64,000 nt of DNA from Sphingopyxis fribergensis (GTDB taxonomy: Bacteria > Pseudomonadota > Alphaproteobacteria > Sphingomonadales > Sphingomonadaceae), in contig NZ_CP009122.1 in NCBI RefSeq assembly GCF_000803645.1, positions 596,501 through 660,500 of the forward strand, written 5' to 3'. The stretch's first letter is position 1. Each line of letters begins with the position of its first letter. The notes below the pieces were generated by a model, which saw only the letters and a program-made list of their open reading frames with translations, searched no databases and was not told where the DNA came from. This document shows, in pieces, positions 33,967-42,038 of this stretch. The position numbers were made by a program, and so were the translations under genes.

Positions 33967-34950
33967 ATGGCTATCCAACTGAAAAGCGCGCGCGTCGAAC
34001 GCTGGCCCGTCGCGGGATCGTTCGTGATCAGCCGCGGCGCCAAGACGCATGTCGACGTGGTCGTCGCCGAAATAGAGGGTGAGGGCGAGATCGGGCGCGG
34101 CGAGGGGACGCCAATCTATTATCTGGGCGAGGATGCGGCGGGTTGCCGCGATCAGATTTTGCTCGCCGCGCCGCATATCGCCGACCTGGACGCCGCGAGT
34201 GCGCGTGCCGCGGTGCAGGAATTGATGGCGGCGGGTGCGGCGCGCAACGCGCTCGACTGCGCCTTATGGGACTTGGAAGCGCGGCAGCGGGGACTCCGGC
34301 TATGGCAGCTCGCGGGATGCGACGGCGCGCCGACGTCGCGCGTCACCGCCTTCACCATCTCGCTCGGTACCCCCGGCGCGATGGCGGAGCAGGCCGCGAC
34401 CGCCGAGGCTGATGGCTATCGTCTATTGAAGATTAAACTCACCGGCCAGGACGATCGCCTGCGCGTCGCGGCGGTACGAATGGGCGCGCCCGAGGCGCGG
34501 CTGATCGTCGACGCCAACGAAAGCTGGCGGGACATCGATATTTTGAGCGAGGCCGAGGCACTCGCCGACCTGGGGGTCGAAATGATCGAGCAGCCGGTAC
34601 CGGTGGGCGCCGACGCGCTGCTCGATCCGATTTATGCGCCCATTCCCTTCCTCGCCGACGAAAGCTGTCAGACGGCGGCCGATGTCGCGCGGATCGGGCC
34701 TTTTTACGATGGGGTGAATATCAAGCTCGACAAGGCGGGCGGATTGACCGAGGCGCTGCGGATCGCCGATGCCGCTGATACGGCGGGGCTGTCGATCATG
34801 GTCGGGTGCATGTTGTCGACCAGCCTCGCGATCGCGCCGGCGTTCGTGCTGGCGCAGCGCGCGCGCTGGGTCGACCTAGACGGCCCCGCGCTGTTGGAGC
34901 GGGACCGCGAGGGCGGCTTCGAGTTTCGCGAGGGGCGGATCGGAATCTAG
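33967..34950 (+). CDS. dgcA: Dipeptide epimerase, enolase superfamily (N-acetyl-D-Glu racemase/L-Ala-D/L-Glu epimerase type)
   Basis: 327 residues. The MLE-type barrel shows the acid/base lysine in YRLLKIKLTG (KxK), metal ligands in LIVDANESW, MIEQPV and FLADESC, and the second lysine in GVNIKLDKAGG. GCMLSTSLAIAPAF closes the barrel. These enzymes epimerise dipeptides from peptidoglycan turnover or racemise N-acyl-glutamate; sphingomonad members are annotated DgcA. The start codon is only 12 bases from the end of the MITE, so part of its leader comes from the element. It overlaps the convergent next gene by four bases. Confidence 0.88.
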   Translation: MAIQLKSARVERWPVAGSFVISRGAKTHVDVVVAEIEGEGEIGRGEGTPIYYLGEDAAGCRDQILLAAPHIADLDAASARAAVQELMAAGAARNALDCALWDLEARQRGLRLWQLAGCDGAPTSRVTAFTISLGTPGAMAEQAATAEADGYRLLKIKLTGQDDRLRVAAVRMGAPEARLIVDANESWRDIDILSEAEALADLGVEMIEQPVPVGADALLDPIYAPIPFLADESCQTAADVARIGPFYDGVNIKLDKAGGLTEALRIADAADTAGLSIMVGCMLSTSLAIAPAFVLAQRARWVDLDGPALLERDREGGFEFREGRIGI

Positions 34951-35339
34951 GCGGCCGAATATGGGTCGTGGTCGGGCGCCAGTGCGCCAACAGCGGTGAG
35001 CAATAGCGCGGCGATGAAGGTGAAATTGACGCTATAATCACCCACCGGTAGGTTGATCCTAAAAAGGGCGAAGAGCAACCACGCCCGGGAAATATCTGCG
35101 GACCGCAGCCTTCGCGCCGTCAGGAAGAACCAACCGGCGTAATAAACGATAAACGCGAAAAATAGGGGTACGCCAACCCAGCCGAATTGCCCAAAGTCGA
35201 TATGAAGGTCTGTACCAAACTCAAACTGCAACCACAGCACAAAAGCATCGACAGCAAGAATGAGCGGCAACCAACGACGATATTCGTCGCGGTTCGCCAA
35301 TCCGATCCAATTATATTGCCGTTCGATCCATGTGCCCAT
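34947..35339 (-). CDS. Hypothetical membrane protein, four predicted spans
   Basis: 130 residues. A polar N-terminus (GTWIERQYNWIGLANRDEYR) is followed by hydrophobic segments near residues 24-40 (LPLILAVDAFVLWL), 54-75 (VGVPLFFAFIVYYAGWFFLT), 85-95 and 104-120 (FTFIAALLLTAVGAL). The RRLRSADISRAWLLFALFRI stretch faintly recalls DUF805 proteins, but I would not assign the family. Lower GC content than its neighbours. Convergent with the epimerase gene. Confidence 0.75.
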   Translation of the reverse strand: MGTWIERQYNWIGLANRDEYRRWLPLILAVDAFVLWLQFEFGTDLHIDFGQFGWVGVPLFFAFIVYYAGWFFLTARRLRSADISRAWLLFALFRINLPVGDYSVNFTFIAALLLTAVGALAPDHDPYSAA

Positions 35340-35378
35340 GCCGCCTTTTAAACGGACATGGGCGCCTGTCCATATTGG

Positions 35379-35843
35379 CTAAAGCGCCACTTCGGCGTGC
35401 TGGCCGAGTTCGCCTTCCTTCATCGTCATGCCCGTTGCGAGCTTGAACAGGCCCTTGATGCTGGGGTCGGCGGTCCAGATTTCGGCATTGTCGAGGTCGA
35501 AGCGGAGCAATACCAGTTTGGGGTCGTCCTTGCCGCCCTCATACCAGGCCGCGATGCTGTTGTTCCACAATTTGTCGAGCACCGACCGGTCGCTTTCGTG
35601 CACCAGCGTGCCCGAAATGCAGGCAAACAGATCATGCCCCTTCGCCGAAAATTGCGCCATCGCCGGGCCGCCGCCCGACAGGCGGTTGTCGGTTGCAGTG
35701 AAAAACCAGAAGGCGCCGTGCGCATCCTTGTCGAGTTGCGCATTCATCGGAATGCTATGCTCGCGATCGCCAGCCGCGCCCAGCATGACATAGGGGCTGT
35801 CGGCCAAGGCTTTCCAAAACTGCTTCTTGATGTCGTCGCTCAT
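35379..35843 (-). CDS. Pyridoxamine 5'-phosphate oxidase family protein (general stress protein 26-like)
   Basis: 154 residues. Split-barrel flavin-binding fold: start QFWKALADSPYVMLGAAGDR, then SIPMNAQLDKDAHGAFWFFT, the KGHDLFACISGTLVHESDRS strand and the family tail WNNSIAAWYEGGKDDPKLVL with DNAEIW. Members close to GSP26 bind FMN or F420-like cofactors; the substrate is not known. AAGAAAGGAA precedes the ATG. The next gene upstream is 60 bases away on the same strand. Confidence 0.9.
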   Translation of the reverse strand: MSDDIKKQFWKALADSPYVMLGAAGDREHSIPMNAQLDKDAHGAFWFFTATDNRLSGGGPAMAQFSAKGHDLFACISGTLVHESDRSVLDKLWNNSIAAWYEGGKDDPKLVLLRFDLDNAEIWTADPSIKGLFKLATGMTMKEGELGQHAEVAL

Positions 35844-35903
35844 GGGAAATTCCTTTCTTCTCGATAAGCGATCAACGCGCCAACGCGGTGCTTGTTGCCC
35901 GGT

Positions 35904-36299
35904 TCAGCGTCGCCGCGGCTCGGCATAGCTGACGACCTCATATTCGATGCCGTCGGGATCCAAGAAATAGAAGCGGTGGCCGGGTTCGTAATCGCCGTGG
36001 TTGAAGGGGGTGAGGCCGACCGCCTTCACGCGCATCTCGATCGTGTCGAGATCGTCGACCTGCACCCCGACATGGTTGAGCGGTTCGCCCTTCGGATAGC
36101 GCGTATCGGCGTGCTGCCCGTCGGGCCCGGTGTAGAGCGCGACATAGGCGGCGTCGCTGCCGAGGTGGATCGTGCGCCCGCCATCGCGCGCGGGACCGCG
36201 CCAGCGCTCGTGCCAGCCGAAGATCGCCGAGAGTATTCCCGCGGTGCGGTCGGGATCACTGACCGTCAGATTCACATGCTCGATGAAAGGATGCGTCAC
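35904..36299 (-). CDS. VOC family protein (glyoxalase/bleomycin-resistance fold)
   Basis: 131 residues from a GTG start behind AGGAG. Two beta-alpha-beta-beta-beta units: HPFIEHVNLTVSDPDRTAGI with a metal His, and the paired PLNHVGVQVDDLDTIEMRVK, followed by YEPGHRFYFLDPDGIEYEVV with the C-terminal Glu. Fits a metal-dependent dioxygenase/glyoxalase-like enzyme. It is transcribed divergently from soxR across a SoxR-type promoter, so it is the probable SoxR target. Confidence 0.92.
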   Translation of the reverse strand: MTHPFIEHVNLTVSDPDRTAGILSAIFGWHERWRGPARDGGRTIHLGSDAAYVALYTGPDGQHADTRYPKGEPLNHVGVQVDDLDTIEMRVKAVGLTPFNHGDYEPGHRFYFLDPDGIEYEVVSYAEPRRR

Positions 36300-36330
36300 T
36301 TGATTTCTCCTGATTCGCGTTGACGCACGG

Positions 36331-36361
36331 CTTATGAAAGCTCAAGTTAGATTGAGATCAA
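36331..36361 (-). promoter_or_regulatory. SoxR-type promoter and operator for the VOC gene
   Basis: On the minus strand, TTGATC (36361-36356) and CATAAG (36336-36331) are separated by 19 bases, the over-long spacing typical of MerR-family promoters. The spacer holds the dyad CTCAAGTTAGATTGAG (36341-36356, plus strand), close to the known SoxR box CCTCAAGTTAACTTGAGG. It also excludes 36334 as the soxR start codon. Confidence 0.8.
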
Positions 36362-36384
36362 GCGGAAAGCGAGGAGTGAAAGCG

Positions 36385-36855
36385 ATGCACCGGACCGACC
36401 TGATCGCCATCGGCGAACTTGCGGCGCGTACCGGGGTCGCTGTGTCGGCGATCCGCTTTTACGAGGCGAAGGGGCTGGTCGAGGCGCTGCGCACCGGCGG
36501 CGGCCAGCGGCGCTTCCTGCGCGCCGATATTCGCCGCGTGTCGTTCATCCTGATCGCGCAGCAACTGGGGCTGAGTCTCGAAGAAATCGCCGCCGAGCTG
36601 GCGCGCCTCCCGGCGGGACGGACACCCAATGGCGCGGATTGGACGCGGATCAGTACCGGACTGCGCACGCGGATTGATGTGCGGATCGCGGCGCTCGAAT
36701 GCACGCGCGAACTGCTGGACAATTGCATCGGTTGCGGTTGCCTCAGCCTCAAGAAATGCGGGCTCTATAACCGCGAGGACAAGGCAGCGCAGCGCGGGGC
36801 AGGGCCGCGATATTTGCTTGGCGACCGGGCGAAGGAGATCGCCGAGGTCGGCTGA
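36385..36855 (+). CDS. soxR: Redox-sensitive transcriptional activator SoxR
   Basis: 156 residues from the ATG at 36385 (GAGGAG eight bases upstream). MerR-type helix-turn-helix: AIGELAARTGVAVSAIRFYE and the wing GLVEALRTGGGQRRF. The dimerisation helix is followed by the [2Fe-2S] binding motif CIGCGCLSLKKC with cysteines 114, 117, 119 and 125 in the exact SoxR spacing. Oxidation of the cluster by redox-cycling compounds activates target promoters. A SoxR box lies between it and the divergent VOC gene. Confidence 0.95.
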   Translation: MHRTDLIAIGELAARTGVAVSAIRFYEAKGLVEALRTGGGQRRFLRADIRRVSFILIAQQLGLSLEEIAAELARLPAGRTPNGADWTRISTGLRTRIDVRIAALECTRELLDNCIGCGCLSLKKCGLYNREDKAAQRGAGPRYLLGDRAKEIAEVG

Positions 36856-36860
36856 GGGGC

Positions 36861-37026
36861 ATCGGCTTTGGGGTGGGAAGCTGACGTTGAGGGGTTGCGC
36901 TGGATTCCCCTCCCGCAAGCGGGAGGGGCAGCGAGACTTACGAACTTTGTTCGTTAGTCGCAGCGGGGTGGGCCATCGCACCGTCGCTGCCCACCCCCGA
37001 CCCCTCCCGCAAGCGGGAGGGGAGAT
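36861..37026. repeat. Compound intergenic repeat (family E hairpins)
   Basis: Begins with CGGCTTTGGGGTGGGAAGCT, a unit also near 22521 and inverted near 26773. Then CCCCTCCCGCAAGCGGGAGG GG and a second, same-sequence hairpin at 37001-37022 bracket a segment with ACTTACGAACTTTGTTCGTT AGT. It fills the convergent gap between soxR and the monooxygenase gene. Confidence 0.8.
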
Positions 37027-37056
37027 CAACGGCAAACTTCAGTCGGAACCCGCGGC

Positions 37057-37347
37057 TCAGGCTGCGCTTAGCGTCTCGATCTCGGGGGCTCCGGCGAGGC
37101 AGGGGCCAAGACGCGCGCCGATGCTGCGAAAATGGTCGGAGGCGCGATGCGCGTCGAGCGCCGCCTGATCGTCATAGCATTCGAGGACTTTGTAGACGCC
37201 CGTCTCGCCCGTCTGGAACAGGCGGTAATAGCTGTTGCCTGCTTCGTTTGTGTTCACCGCGGCCGCGAGTTCGGCGAAGACGCCCTCGAATTCACCTTCC
37301 TTGCCGGGCTGGACGCGCAGCGTTGCGATCACTCCGATGGCACTCAT
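37057..37347 (-). CDS. Antibiotic biosynthesis monooxygenase-domain protein (putative quinol monooxygenase)
   Basis: 96 residues. Single ABM dimeric alpha-beta barrel domain: IGVIATLRVQPGKEGEFEGV, then NEAGNSYYRLFQTGETGVYK and ECYDDQAALDAHRASDHFRS with the conserved His. Relatives include YgiN-like quinol monooxygenases, which work without a metal or flavin. AAGGAG precedes the ATG. The CMD gene ends 18 bases upstream on the same strand, so the two are probably cotranscribed. Confidence 0.9.
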   Translation of the reverse strand: MSAIGVIATLRVQPGKEGEFEGVFAELAAAVNTNEAGNSYYRLFQTGETGVYKVLECYDDQAALDAHRASDHFRSIGARLGPCLAGAPEIETLSAA

Positions 37348-37364
37348 GTCTCTCTCTCCTTGGT

Positions 37365-37949
37365 TCAGGCTCTAAGGTCGGGGTCGACGGTCCAGCCGTC
37401 CTCGACCTGGATGCCGAAGCTGTTCAACATCATCGAAACCTGCGTGTATTGGCCGACCGTCATCACCAGGTCCATACGGCCCTTGTCGCCGAGCGGTGCG
37501 AGTGCGGACCAGCTGGCGTCGGTCACAAAATGGTTGGTGGTAAGCTCGTCGGTCGCGCGGAGCATCGCGCGGTCGAGGTTGTTCCAGCCCTCTGCATCGG
37601 GACCGGCCTTGATGCGCGCGATCTCGTCGTCGGAAAGGCCGCAGTCGAGCCCGATGCGTTTGTGCTGCGTCCACTCATAACCCGAACAGCAGTTGTATCC
37701 GGTGCGCAGGATGACGAGTTCGCGGTCGCGTGGGCTGAGCGCGTTGCGCCGCGACAGGATATAATTGCCCCAGCCGAGGAAGGCGGTGAGCGCCTTGGGC
37801 GCGTGCGCAAGGGTGCGGAAGATGTTGAGGATCTTGCCGCCCCCGACCTTGCCGCCATTTGCGGCAAGGAAGGGTTCGAGCGCGGCGCGCTGATCGGCAT
37901 CGAGCCGGTCCAGATCGACCGGCTCGATACGCGGAACACTCAGCCGCAA
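37365..37949 (-). CDS. Carboxymuconolactone decarboxylase (AhpD-like) family protein
   Basis: 194 residues from a TTG at 37949, one base after the thiolase stop and behind GAGG; an ATG at 37991 would overlap the conserved thiolase C-terminus by 41 bases. The CMD core has LSPRDRELVILRTGYNCCSG with YEWTQHKRIGL, giving the conserved Glu, Cys and His of the family, here with adjacent cysteines. The C-terminal FGIQVEDGWTVDPDL is conserved among family members. Members are peroxidase-like or decarboxylases; function unknown here. It seems to form one operon with thiolase and the ABM gene. Confidence 0.85.
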   Translation of the reverse strand: MRLSVPRIEPVDLDRLDADQRAALEPFLAANGGKVGGGKILNIFRTLAHAPKALTAFLGWGNYILSRRNALSPRDRELVILRTGYNCCSGYEWTQHKRIGLDCGLSDDEIARIKAGPDAEGWNNLDRAMLRATDELTTNHFVTDASWSALAPLGDKGRMDLVMTVGQYTQVSMMLNSFGIQVEDGWTVDPDLRA

Positions 37950-37950
37950 A

Positions 37951-39132
37951 TCAGAAGACCTCGAACAGGCCCGCTGCACCCTGGCCGCCACCGATGCACA
38001 TCGTCACGACGGCATATTTGACGCCGCGGCGCTTGCCTTCGATCAGCGCGTGGCCGACGCAGCGTGCGCCGGTCATGCCGAACGGGTGACCGATCGAGAT
38101 CGAGCCGCCGTTGACGTTGAGCAGCTCGTTCGGGATGCCGAGCTGGTCGCGGCAATAGAGAACCTGCACGGCAAAGGCTTCGTTGAGTTCCCAAAGGCCG
38201 ATGTCGTCCATCTTGAGTTCAAAGCGTTCGAGCAGCTTGGGGATCGCGAAGACGGGGCCGATGCCCATTTCGTCGGGTTCGGTGCCCGCGACCGCCATGC
38301 CGACATAACGACCGAGCGGCTGGAGGCCCTTTTTCTCGGCGACCTTGGCTTCCATCACGACGCACGCCGAAGCGCCGTCGGCGAGCTGGCTGGCGTTGCC
38401 CGCGGTGATCGTGTGGCCTTCGCCCATCACCGGCTTCAGGCTCGCGAGCCCTTCGAGCGTCGTGTCGGGACGGTTGCACTCGTCCTTGTCGGCGACGACG
38501 TCCTTGAAGCTGACTTCCTTCGTTTCCTTGTTCACCACCGCCATGGTGGCCGGGCAAGCGACGATCTCGTCGGCGAATTTGCCGGCCTGCTGCGCGGCGG
38601 CGGTGCGCTGCTGCGACTGGAGCGAATATTCGTCCTGCGCCTCGCGGCTGATATTGTAACGCTTGGCGACGACCTCGGCGGTGCCGATCATCGGCATATA
38701 GGTGTCTTTGTGCATCGCGATCAGCTCGGCGTCGGTTTCGATGAACACCTTGCCGCTGCCGCTGACCTTCGAGATCGACTCGATGCCGCCGGCAACCGCG
38801 ATGTCCTGACGGTCGACGATGATCTGCTTTGCGGCGGTCGCAATCGTCATCAGGCCCGACGAGCATTGGCGGTCGATCGACATGCCGGGGACGGTGACGG
38901 GCAGCCCAGAGCGCAGCGCGATCAGGCGCGCGACGTTCATCGTCTGCGATCCCTGCTGCATTGCGGCGCCGAACAATACGTCGTCGACTTCGCCGCCTTC
39001 GATGCCGGCGCGCTCGACCGCGGCGCGGACGGCATGCGCGCCGAGCGTCGGGGCGAGGGTGTTGTTGAACGAACCGCGCGCCGCCTTGGTCAGCGGGGTA
39101 CGGGCGGTGGAGACGATAACTGCGTCACGCAT
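37951..39132 (-). CDS. Acetyl-CoA C-acyltransferase (thiolase)
   Basis: 393 residues. Thiolase motifs: nucleophile Cys in SIDRQCSSGLMTIA (about residue 89), NVNGGSISIGHPFGMTGARC with the active-site His, and the second Cys in VVTMCIGGGQGAAGLFE. It either condenses two acetyl-CoA or cleaves 3-ketoacyl-CoA; the two cannot be told apart by eye. A MaoC-type hydratase gene lies upstream on the same strand, which suggests a fatty-acid oxidation context. AAAGGA precedes the ATG. Confidence 0.94.
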   Translation of the reverse strand: MRDAVIVSTARTPLTKAARGSFNNTLAPTLGAHAVRAAVERAGIEGGEVDDVLFGAAMQQGSQTMNVARLIALRSGLPVTVPGMSIDRQCSSGLMTIATAAKQIIVDRQDIAVAGGIESISKVSGSGKVFIETDAELIAMHKDTYMPMIGTAEVVAKRYNISREAQDEYSLQSQQRTAAAQQAGKFADEIVACPATMAVVNKETKEVSFKDVVADKDECNRPDTTLEGLASLKPVMGEGHTITAGNASQLADGASACVVMEAKVAEKKGLQPLGRYVGMAVAGTEPDEMGIGPVFAIPKLLERFELKMDDIGLWELNEAFAVQVLYCRDQLGIPNELLNVNGGSISIGHPFGMTGARCVGHALIEGKRRGVKYAVVTMCIGGGQGAAGLFEVF

Positions 39133-39198
39133 GATAGGGGTCCTTCTTTCTTAGTCCGGTTATCTTAACGGGGGAGGGCGGCCGGAAAAACCTGTGCT

Positions 39199-39657
39199 TT
39201 AGACGAAGAACTGGCTGATCCATTCGGCGATCAGCGCGGGCTTTTCCTCGCCCTCGATCTCGACGGTCACTTCATTGGTCTGCTGCCACTGGCCGGGGCG
39301 CTTTTCCTCCAGCTCGAGCAGCTTGATGTGGCTGCGCACGCGCTTGCCCGAGCGGACGGGCGACAGGAAGCGAACCTTGTTGCAGCCGTAATTGACGCCC
39401 ATCTTGACGCCGCCGACCTTGGGGCCGTCGGTGCTCTGGCCGAGCATAGGCATGAGCGAGAGGGTCAAAAAGCCGTGAGCGATGGTGCCGCCGAACGGCG
39501 TCAGCTTGGCCTTTTCCTCGTCGATATGGATGAACTGATGATCGCCGGTGGCGTCGGCGAACTTGTTGATCATATCCTGATCGACGAGCACCCAATCCGA
39601 CGTGCCGAGATGCTCGCCGACCTTGGCTTGCAGTTCCTGCGGCGTGATCGTGGCCAT
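39199..39657 (-). CDS. MaoC-family dehydratase ((R)-enoyl-CoA hydratase-like)
   Basis: 152 residues from the ATG at 39657. Hot-dog fold with the hydratase motif DQDMINKFADATGDHQFIHI and the catalytic Asp/His pair; FGGTIAHGFLTLSLMPML is the following conserved helix. Family members hydrate 2-enoyl-CoA with R stereochemistry, which can feed PHB synthesis; this would suit an organism with phaZ. The protein NodN also belongs here. Upstream in-frame codons to 39708 lack family similarity. Confidence 0.92.
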   Translation of the reverse strand: MATITPQELQAKVGEHLGTSDWVLVDQDMINKFADATGDHQFIHIDEEKAKLTPFGGTIAHGFLTLSLMPMLGQSTDGPKVGGVKMGVNYGCNKVRFLSPVRSGKRVRSHIKLLELEEKRPGQWQQTNEVTVEIEGEEKPALIAEWISQFFV

Positions 39658-39750
39658 GTTCGTCCCCTCAATAGCTGGTTCGGGGCGCGTTCTAGGCCTC
39701 TCTTGCAACGTTGCACAAGGGCCAAGCCCCGCAGCCGCTTCGCCGTAGCG

Positions 39751-40947
39751 TCAGCTCTTGGCGGGTCTGGGCGTCTTCATTGTGACGCTTTCGGCATAGG
39801 GGAGAATCATCGTTCCGTCGGGCGCCGCTGTAAAGGTCGTCTGGGTCGGATAGGCGAAGTCATAGCCAAGCCTCGTCATCTCCTCGAACAGCCGGATGCC
39901 GATCTCGGTCCGCGCGGCGATCACTTCGTTATAATCATCGCTGTGGATGTCGGCCACCAGTTCGAAATCGAGGCTCGACGCGCCAAAGCCGATAAAGCTT
40001 GAGCGAATGAACTCATGCTTTTCGGCCTCGACCTGTGTTTTCAACAAGGCGGGCAAAGCGCGGAGCATGTCGGGCGTCGTCTGATAGACGACGCCGATCG
40101 CGAACTGGACGCGCCGACGATGGAGATTGGCGTAGTTGGTGATCTCCTTCGACAGCAAGTTGGTGTTCGAGATCACCAGCAGTTCGCCATTGATCGAGCG
40201 CAAGTGGGTGCTCTTCAGACCGATCCGTTCGACCGTCGCTATGCTGGTATCATATTTGATCGTCTCGCCGACGCGGAATGGCCGGTCGAAGATGATCGAG
40301 AGCGACGCGAAAAGATCGGAGAAAATGCCCTGCGCCGCAAGGCCGATCGCGATGCCGCCGATGCCGAGGCCCGCCACCAGCCCGGTGACATTGACCCCCA
40401 TATTGTCGAGGATGACGATCGCGGCCACGGCGAACAGCGCGACGCTGATCAGCAGGCGAATGATCCCCATCGCGTTGGACAGCGTCTCGTTATGGCCTTC
40501 GGCGGCCCGCCGCTGGATCAGGCCGAGCACGATCTCGCGCGCCCAGATTGCGACCTGCATGACTACCGCGATCGTGAATACGAACTGGATCAGGTGGAGG
40601 ATCAGCGCGGGCGGCTGGGCATAACCCGCAACGAGGCGGATCGAGATGATCGCGAGGACGAGCGACTTGGTCTTGTGGATCACCCGTCCGACGATGTCGG
40701 TCAAGGTAAACTGTCCGGGCGCTGACTGCGCGCGTTTGAGCGCGAAGGTGCGGATCATCGAAAGCAGGAAATATATGATCAGGCCGACACCGATCGCGAT
40801 GCCGATCTGGAGCCAGTGGCTTTCGACCCATGCGACGCTGCTGTCCCACCAGTAGCGCAGATCGTCGAGCGGGTTGTTGGCATCGGCCGGGGCGGGGGCA
40901 GTCTTGGGGGTGGCTGTCTTGGCGGCGGCGAGGATAGAGAAAGTCAC
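39751..40947 (-). CDS. MscS-family mechanosensitive ion channel
   Basis: 398 residues from a GTG start behind AAAGGA. Four or five membrane segments come first (IGIAIGVGLIIYFLLSMI, FVFTIAVVMQVAIWAREIV, LLISVALFAVAAIVI). The MscS pore helix and upper beta domain follow: TGLVAGLGIGGIAIGLAAQG, FSDLFASLSIIFDRPFRVGE, ISNTNLLSKEITNYANLHRR. The C-terminal cytoplasmic cage is about 110 residues. Such channels relieve turgor on hypo-osmotic shock. An alanine/proline-rich N-terminus precedes the first span. Confidence 0.94.
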   Translation of the reverse strand: MTFSILAAAKTATPKTAPAPADANNPLDDLRYWWDSSVAWVESHWLQIGIAIGVGLIIYFLLSMIRTFALKRAQSAPGQFTLTDIVGRVIHKTKSLVLAIISIRLVAGYAQPPALILHLIQFVFTIAVVMQVAIWAREIVLGLIQRRAAEGHNETLSNAMGIIRLLISVALFAVAAIVILDNMGVNVTGLVAGLGIGGIAIGLAAQGIFSDLFASLSIIFDRPFRVGETIKYDTSIATVERIGLKSTHLRSINGELLVISNTNLLSKEITNYANLHRRRVQFAIGVVYQTTPDMLRALPALLKTQVEAEKHEFIRSSFIGFGASSLDFELVADIHSDDYNEVIAARTEIGIRLFEEMTRLGYDFAYPTQTTFTAAPDGTMILPYAESVTMKTPRPAKS

Positions 40948-40969
40948 GTCGGGTCCTTTGTGGGTCGGA

Positions 40970-41980
40970 TCAGGCGGATTGAAGCAGCACCGCGGCCGCG
41001 GGCGTCTGCTCCAGATAGGTCAAAAATCCGCGTTCGTAACGCGAAAGATAGCGGGTGGCGCGCGGCAGCTTGCCGATCGCGGCGGCAAAGTCGTCGCGCG
41101 CCTGCACTGCGGCGAGCATCGCGGGGTGAACATAGGCCTTGCGCGCGATCGCGGGGGTGTTGCCGAGGCGGTCGGCGACATGTTCGAGCATTGCCTTCAG
41201 CGTCGGTGGTTCGGTCGCGTCGTAGAGGAAGGCGAAGGCTTCGACGCTCGCCGACCAGGTGCGGAAATGCTTGGCGCTGAATTCTTCTCCCATCGCCTCC
41301 CGGATATAGGCGTTCACATCTTCGGAGGCGACGGCGCAGAGACCATCGTCATCCTCATATTGGAAAAGATTCTGCCCGGGCAGGTCCTGCAATCGGCGCA
41401 CCAACGTCGTCAGGCTGCGGTCGCTGATCGCGACTTCGCGCTTGGCCCCACCCTTGGCGACATATTTGAGGCGCAGCGTCTTGCCCGACAGTTTCGCATG
41501 GCGCTGGCGCAGCGTCGTCGCGCCGAAGCTCTTGTTCGCCGTGACATATTGCTCATTCCCGACCCGCAGCGCAGCGAGGTCGAGCAGACGCACGACCGCC
41601 GCGACGACGCGCTCGGAGCAGAGCGTCCGGCGGTTCAGATCGTCCTCGAGCCGCGAGCGAAGCAAGGGGAGCGCATGGCCGAATGCGGCGCAGCGATCAT
41701 ATTTGTCGGCCTCGCGCGCCATACGGAAATCGGGGTGATAGCGATATTGCTTACGCCCGCGCGCGTCATAACCTGTCGCGAGGATGTGGCCGTTCGGGGC
41801 GGGGCAGAACCACGCGTCCTCATAGGCGGGCGGTAGCGCGATCGCGTTGAGGCGGTCGATCTCGTCGCGGTCGCGGATGACCTTTCCCTTGGCATCGCAA
41901 TAGCGCCAGCCGACGCCCGAACGCGTGCGGCTGATGCCTGGCAGGCTGTCGTCGACATGGATCAGGCGCGGTGCGGACAT
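40970..41980 (-). CDS. DNA topoisomerase IB (eukaryotic/poxvirus type)
   Basis: 336 residues. Relaxes supercoils through a 3'-phosphotyrosine. Conserved stretches: ISRTRSGVGWRYCDAKG, LPPAYEDAWFCPAPNGHILA, ATGYDARGRKQYRYHPDFR (with the RKQYRYH catalytic block), AALRVGNEQY, KHFRTWSASVEAF, and the catalytic tyrosine in RKAYVHPAML near residue 283. Bacterial TopIB genes are common in sphingomonads. The gap to the MscS gene is 22 bases on the same strand. Confidence 0.94.
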   Translation of the reverse strand: MSAPRLIHVDDSLPGISRTRSGVGWRYCDAKGKVIRDRDEIDRLNAIALPPAYEDAWFCPAPNGHILATGYDARGRKQYRYHPDFRMAREADKYDRCAAFGHALPLLRSRLEDDLNRRTLCSERVVAAVVRLLDLAALRVGNEQYVTANKSFGATTLRQRHAKLSGKTLRLKYVAKGGAKREVAISDRSLTTLVRRLQDLPGQNLFQYEDDDGLCAVASEDVNAYIREAMGEEFSAKHFRTWSASVEAFAFLYDATEPPTLKAMLEHVADRLGNTPAIARKAYVHPAMLAAVQARDDFAAAIGKLPRATRYLSRYERGFLTYLEQTPAAAVLLQSA

Positions 41981-42038
41981 GGATCCATAGCGCCTCGCCG
42001 CCGCCGATGGTTCCCGGCCGCGGCGTGACGCCGGCGGA

